Positions 43,938 to 52,221 of a DNA stretch of 64,000 nt are shown in pieces. Origin of the DNA: Lentzea nigeriaca (GTDB taxonomy: Bacteria > Actinomycetota > Actinomycetes > Mycobacteriales > Pseudonocardiaceae); contig NZ_JAFBCX010000002.1 in the NCBI RefSeq assembly GCF_016907955.1, forward strand, positions 372,001-436,000. The letters are read 5' to 3'. Positions within the stretch are counted from its first letter, which is position 1, and each line of letters opens with the position of its first letter. A model generated the notes under the pieces. It searched no databases and was not told where the DNA came from. It worked only from the letters and a program-made list of their open reading frames with translations. The position numbers and the translations under genes were made by a program.

Positions 43938-45125
43938 TTGAACTGGGTTGACCTGCTCGTGCTGGGCCTGGCCGCGATCGCCGCGGTCTCCGGGGCCAGG
44001 CAGGGCATGGTCGTCGCGCTGCCCGCGTTCGTCGGTGTGCTCGTCGGCCTGATCCTCGGCACGCAGATCGCGCCGTTGCTCGTCTCCCAGTTCGAGAACG
44101 TCGTCACCAAGGTCGTGTTCGCTGTCGGCATCGTCGTGCTGCTCGTGGCGCTCGGCGAGACGATCGGCGTCTACATCGGCCGGACGATCAAGGCACGGGT
44201 CAACGCGTCGCCGTTGCGCGGCGCGGACAACGCCCTGGGCGCGATCGTGCAGGGCCTGGTCGTCTTCGTGGTGGCGTGGATGATCGCACTCCCGCTGACC
44301 TCGGTCGTCGGCCTGCCGGACCTCACGTCGTCGCTCAAGCAGTCGGTGATCCTCGGCAAGGTCGACGACACCATGCCGCAGGCCGCGCGGGTGCTCTCCC
44401 AGGACCTGCAGAAGCTCTTCGACGTCTCCGGCTTCCCGGCGGCGATGGACCCGTTCAACAAGACGCCGCTCAAGGACGTCGAGCCGCCGGACGGCCAGCT
44501 CGCGAACTCCCCGATCGCGGGCCGGCTGAAGTCGTCCGTGCTGAAGATCCGCGGCCGGGCGCCGTCGTGCTCGCGCGCCCTGGAAGGCACCGGGTTCGTG
44601 ATCGCGCCGGAACGCGTCATGACCAACGCGCACGTGGTCGCCGGCACCAACGAGGTGACGGTCGAGGTCGGCCGCGGTCAGTTCGACGCGACGGTCGTGC
44701 TCTACGACCCGAAGACGGACATCGCCGTGCTCGCGGTGCCGGATCTCGAGGCCACGCCGCTGCAGTTCCGTTCCGACGAGGTGCAGGCGGGCGAGAGCGG
44801 CATCGTGCTCGGCTACCCGCTGGACGGCCCGTACAAGTCCTCTCCCGCCCGCGTGCGGGAGAGGATCCCGCTGCTGCGCGGCCCGGACATCTACGACGCG
44901 CAGACGGTCACCCGCGACGTCTACACGGTTCGCGCGGAGGTCCGGTCCGGCAACTCCGGGGGCCCGCTGGTCGACACGCAGGGGCGGGTGATGGGCGTGG
45001 TGTTCGGTGCCGCGGTCGACAACCCGGAGACCGGGTTCGTGCTGACGGCCCAGCAGGTGCAGTCGATGGTGCAGAAGGCGCCGACGCTCACCCGCCGGGC
45101 TTCGACCCAGGGCTGTGCTTCGTAG
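43938..45125 (+). CDS. marP: Periplasmic membrane serine protease MarP
   Basis: A 395-residue protein with four transmembrane segments in the first 120 residues, then a chymotrypsin-like domain with the triad His232, Asp261 and Ser340 (VRSGNSGGPLVD). Cys211 and Cys393 correspond to the Cys214-Cys395 disulfide that activates M. tuberculosis MarP (Rv3671c), needed for acid resistance. The start is TTG 43938, backed by GGAGG at seven bases. The TetR gene overlaps its last 38 bases. Confidence 0.94.
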   Translation: MNWVDLLVLGLAAIAAVSGARQGMVVALPAFVGVLVGLILGTQIAPLLVSQFENVVTKVVFAVGIVVLLVALGETIGVYIGRTIKARVNASPLRGADNALGAIVQGLVVFVVAWMIALPLTSVVGLPDLTSSLKQSVILGKVDDTMPQAARVLSQDLQKLFDVSGFPAAMDPFNKTPLKDVEPPDGQLANSPIAGRLKSSVLKIRGRAPSCSRALEGTGFVIAPERVMTNAHVVAGTNEVTVEVGRGQFDATVVLYDPKTDIAVLAVPDLEATPLQFRSDEVQAGESGIVLGYPLDGPYKSSPARVRERIPLLRGPDIYDAQTVTRDVYTVRAEVRSGNSGGPLVDTQGRVMGVVFGAAVDNPETGFVLTAQQVQSMVQKAPTLTRRASTQGCAS

Positions 45126-45801
45126 CGATGCCTTCGAGCACGTAGTCGAGGCCGCGGTCGAACACCTGCGCGGGATCGAAGTGACTGCCGTCGTAGATGA
45201 ACCTGGCCAGCGTCGGGTACCGGCCCGTGGCGAGCACTCGCTCGATGTACGGGCCGGATGCCCGCTGCCACTGCTCCTCGGTCAGGCCACTGGACCGTTC
45301 CGCGCGGATCTCCGTGATCTCGTTGCGGACGGCGCCGTAGACGTACGCCATCACCGTGCCGACCACGCCCATCACCTCGTCGATGCTCTCGAACCCGACC
45401 ACGGCGAGCGTGCTCTCCATGTACGCGAGTGAGTTCGGCCCCCGGTTCGGCCTGCCTCCGAGCAGGTCGACGAACCACTCGTGCCGCTTCGCGGCGCTCC
45501 GGATCTCGTGGGCGATGTGCCGCAACCCGGTTCGCCAGTCCGCTGACGGATCCGGCGGCCTGATCTCTCCGTAGATCTCGTCGACCATCAGGTCCAGCAG
45601 CTCGTCCTTGGTCTCGATGTAGCCGTAGAGGCGCATCGGGCCCGCGTTCAGCGCGGCCGCCACCTTGCGCAACGAGACCTCGTCGAGGCCGCCCGCGTCC
45701 GCGAGCTCGATCGCTGTGCGCACGATCAAAGCCCTGCTCAACGGGGTCGGCGACGGCCTGCTCGGCGGCTCGGGACGGTCCCACACCAGTTCGTTCGTCA
45801 T
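45088..45801 (-). CDS. TetR-family regulator
   Basis: A 237-residue repressor. The N-terminal helix-turn-helix is near residues 27-70 (VSLRKVAAALNAGPMRLYGYI) and the C-terminal helical domain resembles TetR_C_1 (tetracycline-repressor type), with RYPTLARFIYDG near the end. TATTGT eight bases before ATG 45801 marks a leaderless promoter; an AATACAGCG half-site overlaps it, implying autoregulation. Divergent from the monooxygenase gene it probably controls. Confidence 0.9.
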   Translation of the reverse strand: MTNELVWDRPEPPSRPSPTPLSRALIVRTAIELADAGGLDEVSLRKVAAALNAGPMRLYGYIETKDELLDLMVDEIYGEIRPPDPSADWRTGLRHIAHEIRSAAKRHEWFVDLLGGRPNRGPNSLAYMESTLAVVGFESIDEVMGVVGTVMAYVYGAVRNEITEIRAERSSGLTEEQWQRASGPYIERVLATGRYPTLARFIYDGSHFDPAQVFDRGLDYVLEGIATKHSPGSKPGG

Positions 45802-45828
45802 CGCGCTGGACAATACAGCGTCTGGCAG

Positions 45829-45860
45829 CGATACAGTGTATTGAACGATACGCCGTATCG
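45829..45860. promoter_or_regulatory. Twin operators in the tetR/monooxygenase promoter region
   Basis: Two 15-base near-palindromes 17 bases centre to centre: CGATACA-G-TGTATTG (45829-45843) and CGATACG-C-CGTATCG (45846-45860, perfect). They share an ATAC/GTAT core, and a degenerate half-site CAATACAGCG lies at 45811-45820. Placement covers both promoters, fitting a repressor that turns off itself and the oxygenase. Confidence 0.8.
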
Positions 45861-45872
45861 AGAGGGGACGTC

Positions 45873-47357
45873 GTGAAGACTTCGGTGTTGATCGTTGGAG
45901 GGGGACTCGCGGGAACGTCGGCCGCGTTGTTCCTGGCGTGGCGCGGAGTGCCCGTGACGTTGGTGGAAAAGCATCCGGGCAGTTCACTGCACCCGCGGGC
46001 GGTCGGCTTCACGGCGCGCACGGGTGAGTTGCTGCGTGCGGTGGGACTGGAGGAAGGGCTACCGGCGAGCAGGGTGGCGAAGGGCTTCGGCGTCCGGCGG
46101 GTCCGGGTCGCGAGCCTGGTCGGGGAGCGGTTCGAGGAGACCTTCTGGACCCCGCCGGAGGAGATCTCGGACATCGAGTACTCGCCCAGCAAGGGCGTGG
46201 CGCTGGCCCAGGACAGGATGGAGCCGGTGCTGCGGGACAAGGCCCGCGAGCTCGGCGCGGACATCCGGATGAGCACCCGGATGCTGGAGTTCACGCAGGA
46301 CGACGACGGCGTCACGGCGGTCGTCCAGGGCGACGGTGAGCCGTACGAGATCCGCGCGGACTACCTGATCGCGGCGGACGGGCACCGCAGCCCGATCCGC
46401 GAGTCGCTCGGTATCACCCGCAGCGGCCGCGGCCACATGCACACCTCGCGCAGCGTGCTGTTCCGCGCGCCGCTGGAGGAGTACCTGAAGGACGGGATCG
46501 GTCAGTTCATCGTCGAGGGGGTCGGTTTCCTGACCACCTACGGGGATGGGCGCTGGCTCCTCATGCTCGACGAGCGCGAGTACACCGAGGCCGAGCTGCG
46601 GCAGCTGATCTTCCGGGCGATCGGCCGCGACGACCTCGACGTCGAGATCATCACCACCGGTCGCTGGACGATCACGGCCGGCGTCGCCGACCAGTTCTCG
46701 AAGGGCCGGGTCTTCCTGGCCGGCGACGCCGCGCACACGTTGCCGCCGAGCCGCGGCGGGTTCGGGGCGAACGTCGGCATCGAGGACGCGCATAACCTCG
46801 CGTGGAAGCTCGCGGCGGTGGTGAGCGGTGAGTCCCGCCCGTCCTTGTTGGACACCTACGACGCGGAACGCCGCCCGGTCGCATCGCTGTGCCACCAGCA
46901 GATCTTCGCGCGCAACGACGGTCACAACCGTGATCGCGAGCCGGAGGACGCGACGCTGTACGACAACAACGCGATGCACTACGGCGTGCTCTACCGCTCG
47001 GACGCGGTGCTCGGCGCGGGGCCGGAACTGCCGCCGGCGCAACGCCCGGAGCAATGGAACGGTCAGCCCGGCACGCGGGCGCCGCACGTGTGGATCGAAC
47101 CTGGAAAGTCCACATTGGACCTCTTTCAACGCGGCTGGGTGCTCGTCGCGGACCACCCGCAGTGGGAGGAGGCAGCACAACGAGCAGGTGTCCAGTACGA
47201 ACGGGTCGAGCAGCTGGACGCGTTCGGACTGTCCGAAAAGGGCGCCTCACTGGTGAGGCCGGACGGCTACATCGCCTGGCGCTCAGTCGATCTGCCGGAC
47301 GACCCGGCGGGAACGCTGCAGGATGCGTTCAGGACGTCTTCCGCAGGAACTCGGTGA
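45873..47357 (+). CDS. FAD-dependent aromatic hydroxylase-type monooxygenase
   Basis: A 494-residue flavoprotein monooxygenase. VGGGLAGTSAALFLAWRGV is the FAD beta-alpha-beta loop, ADGHRSPIRESLGI the DG motif, and FLAGDAAHTLPPSRGGFGAN the GD motif of group A hydroxylases. The C-terminal thioredoxin-like domain resembles PheA/TfdB and tetracycline-modifying oxygenases such as RdmE-type. GAGGGG lies close upstream of GTG 45873. Controlled probably by the divergent TetR. Xenobiotic or antibiotic oxidation is plausible, not shown. Confidence 0.9.
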   Translation: MKTSVLIVGGGLAGTSAALFLAWRGVPVTLVEKHPGSSLHPRAVGFTARTGELLRAVGLEEGLPASRVAKGFGVRRVRVASLVGERFEETFWTPPEEISDIEYSPSKGVALAQDRMEPVLRDKARELGADIRMSTRMLEFTQDDDGVTAVVQGDGEPYEIRADYLIAADGHRSPIRESLGITRSGRGHMHTSRSVLFRAPLEEYLKDGIGQFIVEGVGFLTTYGDGRWLLMLDEREYTEAELRQLIFRAIGRDDLDVEIITTGRWTITAGVADQFSKGRVFLAGDAAHTLPPSRGGFGANVGIEDAHNLAWKLAAVVSGESRPSLLDTYDAERRPVASLCHQQIFARNDGHNRDREPEDATLYDNNAMHYGVLYRSDAVLGAGPELPPAQRPEQWNGQPGTRAPHVWIEPGKSTLDLFQRGWVLVADHPQWEEAAQRAGVQYERVEQLDAFGLSEKGASLVRPDGYIAWRSVDLPDDPAGTLQDAFRTSSAGTR

Positions 47358-48222
47358 TCAACCTGCTGGTGGTGTGGGGTGCTTCCTGGTTCGGGAAGTG
47401 CCCCACGTCCGGCAGGCACCGGAACTCCGACCCCGCGCCGAGCCACTGCCGCGACTCGTGGGCGGAGGACTCCCGTGTGATCGGGTCCAGCGCGCCGTGG
47501 ATCTGCAGCACCGGCACCTGCGTCGGCTTGTCGACGGCCTCGGCGAACCGGCGGCCGTCGCTGCGGAGCTGCGAGCGCACCGCCCAGCGGTAGTACTCCA
47601 TCGCGCTGTGGGCCACGCCCGGCACCATCATCGCCTGCCGGCAGCGGCGGATGACCTCGTCGAACTCTCGGGCCGACCGCCACTTCGGACCTGACCAAGC
47701 CGACAGCAGCTTGGCCACCTGCAGGGCGTTCTCGCCGGTCAGCCAGCGTTCGGGGTAGATCGGCAGCTGGAAGCGCAGCACGTGGGAGTTCACGCGGGGA
47801 TGCCTGCGGAACGCCCGGCGCAGCGCCAGCGGATGAGGTGCGGCGAGCACCGAGATCGACGACACCAGGCGCGGGTGGATCGCGCCGACCGTCCAGGCCG
47901 TCGCGCCGCCCCACGCGTGACCCACCAGGTGTGCGCGTTGGGCGCCGAGCGCCTTGATCAGGCCCGCGATGTCACCGGCGAGCGTGAAGCCGTCGTAGCC
48001 GCGGGGTGGTTTGTCCGAGTCGCCGTAGCCGCGCAGGTCGACGGCCACCGCGCGGTACCCGGCCTCGGCGAGTGCGGTCAGCTGGTGCCGCCACGACCAC
48101 CAGAACTCGGGGAACCCGTGCAGGAGCAGCACGAGCGGGCCCTCGCCGAGTTCGGCGACGTGCAGGCGGATGCCGTTGGCCGAGACGTCGCGGTGCGTCC
48201 ACGGACCCGCGACCCGCACCAC
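47329..48222 (-). CDS. ephE: Alpha/beta hydrolase, epoxide hydrolase (EphE)-like
   Basis: A 297-residue alpha/beta hydrolase. HGFPEFWWSWRHQL is the oxyanion-hole HGFPE motif, VGHAWGG the nucleophile elbow with Ala-Trp after GH where epoxide hydrolases have GHDWGG, and DVGHFPNQEAP the catalytic His region. The usual catalytic Asp (GHDWGG) therefore appears replaced by Ala, an odd point. GTG 48222 follows the upstream stop by 20 bases. It overlaps the convergent monooxygenase gene by 29 bases. Order matches Rv3670. Confidence 0.75.
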   Translation of the reverse strand: MVRVAGPWTHRDVSANGIRLHVAELGEGPLVLLLHGFPEFWWSWRHQLTALAEAGYRAVAVDLRGYGDSDKPPRGYDGFTLAGDIAGLIKALGAQRAHLVGHAWGGATAWTVGAIHPRLVSSISVLAAPHPLALRRAFRRHPRVNSHVLRFQLPIYPERWLTGENALQVAKLLSAWSGPKWRSAREFDEVIRRCRQAMMVPGVAHSAMEYYRWAVRSQLRSDGRRFAEAVDKPTQVPVLQIHGALDPITRESSAHESRQWLGAGSEFRCLPDVGHFPNQEAPHTTSRLITEFLRKTS

Positions 48223-48242
48223 CGACGGGTCGGGTTTGCGGC

Positions 48243-48683
48243 TCAGTTGTCGTCGCCCCTGCGCGTGAGGGCCGCGACCGTGTCCTTCGCGGCCGCGATC
48301 GACTTCTGCGGCGCCCGGATCTTCCTCAGCTTGCGCACACCCAGCAGGACGAGGGCCCCGGCGGTGATCAGCATCAGCAGCGTCACGAGCCCGAAGCCAG
48401 CCCACCTGGGCCAGTTCCACCACTCGGAGAAGCCGAACCCGAGCGTCATGAAGAGGAAGAACATGCTGAACGACAGCACCGCGAGCGCGACGACGAGGAA
48501 GGCGCTGCCCTTGGCACCCTTCTTGAGCTCGGCCACGACCTCGCCCTTGGCGAGCTCGAACTCTGCTCTGACCAGAGTCGACATGTGCGTGGTCGCGTCA
48601 CGGACGAGGCCGCCGATCGACGCCTCGGCCGTCGGATCGTCTGCGGTCAGCGGAATCGACGCGATGTGCTCCCTGGTGGTCAC
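48243..48683 (-). CDS. Phage-holin-3-6-type membrane protein (Rv3669-like)
   Basis: A 146-residue protein with two transmembrane segments (FLVVALAVLSFSMFFLFMTLG and GLVTLLMLITAGALVLLGV) after an amphipathic SIGGLVRDATTHMSTLVRAEFELAKGEVV helix, the family signature. GTG 48683 overlaps the nhaA stop (GTGA). The order nhaA, this gene, ephE on one strand is an operon. Function unknown. Confidence 0.85.
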   Translation of the reverse strand: MTTREHIASIPLTADDPTAEASIGGLVRDATTHMSTLVRAEFELAKGEVVAELKKGAKGSAFLVVALAVLSFSMFFLFMTLGFGFSEWWNWPRWAGFGLVTLLMLITAGALVLLGVRKLRKIRAPQKSIAAAKDTVAALTRRGDDN

Positions 48684-49846
48684 CCGGACATGGTGCCATG
48701 TGCGCGGCTGCGGCGAATGAGCAACACCGCGGCGAGCAGCGAGGAGATCATCGAGGCGAGCAGCACGGCGGCCTTCGCGGTCTCGGCCTGGCCGAGCGAG
48801 AGCTCCGCGATCAGCAGGCTGACCGTGAACCCGACCCCGCCCAGCACCGCCACCGCGACGATGTCCCGCGGCCCCGCACCGGACGGCCACACCGCCGCCT
48901 TGATCCACACGGCGAGTGCCGAGGCGCCCACGATCCCGATCACCTTGCCGACCACGAGCCCGACGATCACGCCGATGGCGATCTTGTCCGCGAAGAGCTT
49001 CCCGAACGCCTCCGCGCCCACCGGCACACCTGCCGCGAACAGCGCGAACACCGGTACCGCCACACCGGCGGACCACGGTTGCAGCCGGTGCTCCAGCCGC
49101 ACCGCCGGCGCTTCCTGCTCGTACGGGTCGCGCTTCACCCGCGTCAGCAACGCCAGCGCGACGCCCGCGATCGTGGCGTGGATGCCCGACTCGTGCATGA
49201 ACCACCACGTGGCCAACGCGATCGGCACGTAGAGCAACGGCGAAGTGATCCTCTTGTGCTGCAGGAACCAGTACAGCGCCAGCAGCAGCACGACCGCGCC
49301 CGCCGCGAGCAGGTTGAACTTCGTCGTGAACAGGACCGCGATCACGACGATCGCGCCCAGGTCGTCCACCACGGCGAGCGACAGCAGGAACACCCGCAGG
49401 CTCGACGGCAGCCCGGACGCCGTCAGCGCCAGCACGCCCAGCGCGAACGCGATGTCCGTCGCCACCGGAATCGCCCAGGCCTTCTCGATGCCCGGCTGAC
49501 CCCAGCCGATCGTCAACGCGATCAACGCGGGAGCGATCATCCCGCCGATCGCCGCCACCACCGGCAGGATCGCGGCCTTGAACTCCGACAGCTCACCGAC
49601 GACGAGCTCGCGCTTGAGTTCGAGTCCGGCCACGAAGAAGAAGAGGGCAAGCAATCCGTCTGTGGCCCACTGGCCGACGGACAACGGTCCGGCTTGCAGG
49701 TTCTGCAGCCCGAAGTAGGCGGGGGACAACGGCGAGTTGGCCCAGATGAGCGCTATGGCCGTGGCTCCGAGCAGAACAGTGCCACCCACGGTTTCCGTGC
49801 GCAGGTAGCGGGCGAACTCGGCGACAACGGCCTTCTTGCGCGACAC
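48680..49846 (-). CDS. nhaA: Na+/H+ antiporter NhaA
   Basis: A 388-residue antiporter with about 12 membrane segments. LALFFFVAGLELKRELVVGEL and AIPVATDIAFALGVLALTAS hold the essential DI pair of the DTDIAFA-type motif (here ATDIAFALG), and VDDLGAIVVIAVLFT the DDxG ion-binding segment. GGGAG five bases before GTG 49846 decides the start; longer frames lack a site. Pumps Na+ out in exchange for protons at alkaline pH. Confidence 0.93.
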   Translation of the reverse strand: MSRKKAVVAEFARYLRTETVGGTVLLGATAIALIWANSPLSPAYFGLQNLQAGPLSVGQWATDGLLALFFFVAGLELKRELVVGELSEFKAAILPVVAAIGGMIAPALIALTIGWGQPGIEKAWAIPVATDIAFALGVLALTASGLPSSLRVFLLSLAVVDDLGAIVVIAVLFTTKFNLLAAGAVVLLLALYWFLQHKRITSPLLYVPIALATWWFMHESGIHATIAGVALALLTRVKRDPYEQEAPAVRLEHRLQPWSAGVAVPVFALFAAGVPVGAEAFGKLFADKIAIGVIVGLVVGKVIGIVGASALAVWIKAAVWPSGAGPRDIVAVAVLGGVGFTVSLLIAELSLGQAETAKAAVLLASMISSLLAAVLLIRRSRAHGTMSG

Positions 49847-49929
49847 AGGGCTCCCAAGGTGGTCAGCGGGTACACGAAACCTCGCGCCGACCAGACTTCC
49901 CGGCTCACCCTGATGCGATCTTAACGCGA

Positions 49930-49957
49930 ACGGGCGCCCTCCGCAGAGGGCGCCCGT
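49930..49957. terminator. Hairpin downstream of acs
   Basis: ACGGGCGCCCTC (49930-49941) pairs perfectly with GAGGGCGCCCGT (49946-49957) around CGCA. It lies 22 bases past the acs stop on the minus strand and also upstream of nhaA. Confidence 0.9.
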
Positions 49958-49979
49958 CACGTTTGCGCAGATCAGCTGG

Positions 49980-51962
49980 TCAGTCCTCGGACTTGCCCGA
50001 CTGCAGTCCCGCCGAGATCAGGTCCATCACCGACGAGTCGGCCAGCGTCGTGACGTCGCCGACGGCGCGGTTCTCCGCGACGTCGCGGAGCAGACGGCGC
50101 ATGATCTTGCCGGACCGCGTCTTCGGCAGCTCCGGCACGACCATGATCTGGCGCGGCTTCGCGATCGGGCCGATCTCCTTGGCCACGTGGTCGCGCAGCG
50201 CCTTGATCGCCTCGGCGCCGCCGGCCTCGTCACCCGCGCCGCCGCGGAGGATCACGAACGCCACGATGCCCTGGCCCGTGGTCGCGTCGGACGCGCCGAC
50301 GACGGCCGCCTCGGCCACGGTCGGGTGCGAGACCAGCGCGGACTCGACCTCGGTCGTGGAGATGCGGTGGCCGGACACGTTCATCACGTCGTCGACGCGG
50401 CCCAGCAGCCAGATGTCGCCGTCGTCGTCGTACTTCGCGCCGTCACCGGCGAAGTAGAAGCCCTGCTCGGCGAAGCGCGACCAGTACGTGTCCTTGTAGC
50501 GCTCCTCGTCGCCCCAGATGCCGCGCAGCATCGACGGCCACGGCTCGTCCAGCACCAGGTAGCCACCGCCACCGTGCGGGACCTCGACGCCCTCGTCGTT
50601 GACGACCTTCGCGCCGATGCCGGGCAGCGGGCGCTGCGCCGAGCCGGGCTTGGTCGACACGACACCGGGCAGTGGCGAGATCATGATTGCGCCGGTCTCG
50701 GTCTGCCACCACGTGTCGACGATCGGGGCCTGGCCGCCGCCGACGTTCTCCCGGTACCAGATCCACGCCTCGGGGTTGATCGGCTCGCCGACCGAACCCA
50801 GCACGCGCAGCGAGGACAGGTCGTACTTCGCCGGAATGTCCGCGCCCCACTTCATGAACGTGCGGATCAGCGTCGGCGCCGTGTAGTAGATCGAGACGCC
50901 GTACTTCTGCACGATCTCCCAGTGGCGGCCCTCGTGCGGGGTGTTCGGCGTTCCTTCGTAGACGACCTGCGTCACGCGGTTCGACAGCGGGCCGTAGACG
51001 ATGTAGCTGTGGCCGGTGACCCAGCCGATGTCCGCGGTGCACCAGTAGACGTCGGTGTCCGACTTGAGGTCGAACACGTTGTAGTGCGTGTACGACGCCT
51101 GCGTGAGGTAACCGCCGGACGTGTGCAGGATGCCCTTCGGCTTACCCGTGGTGCCCGAGGTGTAGAGGATGAAGAGCGGGTGCTCGGAGTCGAACGCCTC
51201 CGGCGTGTGCTGATCGGACTGCGAGTCGACCAGCTCGTGCCACCACACGTCCTTGTCGGTCCACGCGACCTCGGTGTTCGTGCGCTTGACGACGAGCACC
51301 TTCTCCACGGACGGCGCGCCGGCGACGGCCTCGTCCACGGAGGGCTTGAGCGGGGCCGGGTTGCCGCGGCGGTACTGGCCGTCCGTCGTGATCACGAGCT
51401 TGCACTCGGAGTCCTCGATGCGGGTGCGCAGCGCCTCCGCGGAGAAGCCGCCGAACACGACGCTGTGCATCGCGCCGAGACGGGCGCACGCGAGCATCGC
51501 GAAGATCGCCTCGGGCACCATCGGCATGTAGATCGCCACGCGGTCCTCGGCGCCGATCCCCAGCGACGTCAACGCGTTGGCGGCCTTGGAGACCTCGCGC
51601 TGCAGCTCGGCGTAGGTGATGGCGCGGGAGTCGCCCGGCTCGCCCTCCCAGTGGATCGCGACCTGCTCACCGTGGCCGGACTCCACGTGCCGGTCGACGC
51701 AGTTGTAGGCGACGTTGAGCTTGCCGCCCACGAACCACTTGGCGAACGGCGCGTCCGACCAGTCCAGCACCTGCGTCCACTTGGTGTCCCAGTGCAGCCG
51801 CTCCGCCTGCTTCGCCCAGAACGCCTCGCGGTCGGCCTTCGCCTCCTCGTACAGGTCGGGCTTCGCGTTCGCCTGTGCCGCGAAGTCGTCGGAGGGCGGG
51901 AACGTCCTGCTCTCCGTGAGCAGGTTGTCCAGAGCTTGGCCCTGGCCTGGCGACTGCGTCAT
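49980..51962 (-). CDS. acsA: Acetate-CoA ligase
   Basis: A 660-residue enzyme forming acetyl-CoA from acetate, ATP and CoA. FILYTSGTTGKPKGIL is the AMP-binding P-loop, DTWWQTETG the acetate pocket, YFAGDGAKYDDDGDIWLLGR the ATP/hinge region and ELPKTRSGKIMRRLL carries the Lys whose acetylation switches the enzyme off. AGGAGG nine bases before ATG 51962 fixes the start. A palindrome at 52083-52106 lies in the 259-base promoter region. Confidence 0.97.
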   Translation of the reverse strand: MTQSPGQGQALDNLLTESRTFPPSDDFAAQANAKPDLYEEAKADREAFWAKQAERLHWDTKWTQVLDWSDAPFAKWFVGGKLNVAYNCVDRHVESGHGEQVAIHWEGEPGDSRAITYAELQREVSKAANALTSLGIGAEDRVAIYMPMVPEAIFAMLACARLGAMHSVVFGGFSAEALRTRIEDSECKLVITTDGQYRRGNPAPLKPSVDEAVAGAPSVEKVLVVKRTNTEVAWTDKDVWWHELVDSQSDQHTPEAFDSEHPLFILYTSGTTGKPKGILHTSGGYLTQASYTHYNVFDLKSDTDVYWCTADIGWVTGHSYIVYGPLSNRVTQVVYEGTPNTPHEGRHWEIVQKYGVSIYYTAPTLIRTFMKWGADIPAKYDLSSLRVLGSVGEPINPEAWIWYRENVGGGQAPIVDTWWQTETGAIMISPLPGVVSTKPGSAQRPLPGIGAKVVNDEGVEVPHGGGGYLVLDEPWPSMLRGIWGDEERYKDTYWSRFAEQGFYFAGDGAKYDDDGDIWLLGRVDDVMNVSGHRISTTEVESALVSHPTVAEAAVVGASDATTGQGIVAFVILRGGAGDEAGGAEAIKALRDHVAKEIGPIAKPRQIMVVPELPKTRSGKIMRRLLRDVAENRAVGDVTTLADSSVMDLISAGLQSGKSED

Positions 51963-52082
51963 GGTGCGAGACCTCCTGGAAAGTCCAGACCGGTTGGGGA
52001 TGCGAGTACTGACCGTAGTGCGAGCCAGTTCACTTCCAACAGGCTCCTCCCTCAAAAGGTTCAGACCAATATTGGGAGGTTC

Positions 52083-52106
52083 GTTACACAGCTGTCATTG
52101 TGTAAC
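52083..52106. promoter_or_regulatory. Inverted repeat upstream of acsA and the Fic-like gene
   Basis: GTTACACA-N8-TGTGTAAC is a perfect 8-base inverted repeat in the divergent promoter region, 121 bases before acsA and 116 bases before the opposite gene. It differs from the CRP consensus TGTGA-N6-TCACA, so another repressor is more likely, though CRP cannot be excluded. Confidence 0.55.
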
Positions 52107-52221
52107 CCGTTTTGTCTGGTTGAAGCACGTACGGCGCGTTGAACGGGCGAAGTTGCGCGCTCAACGGTCTCGTCAGTGAGCTGGATCACGCGTTTCACCT
52201 GGTCAGGTACTCTGCGCGACC

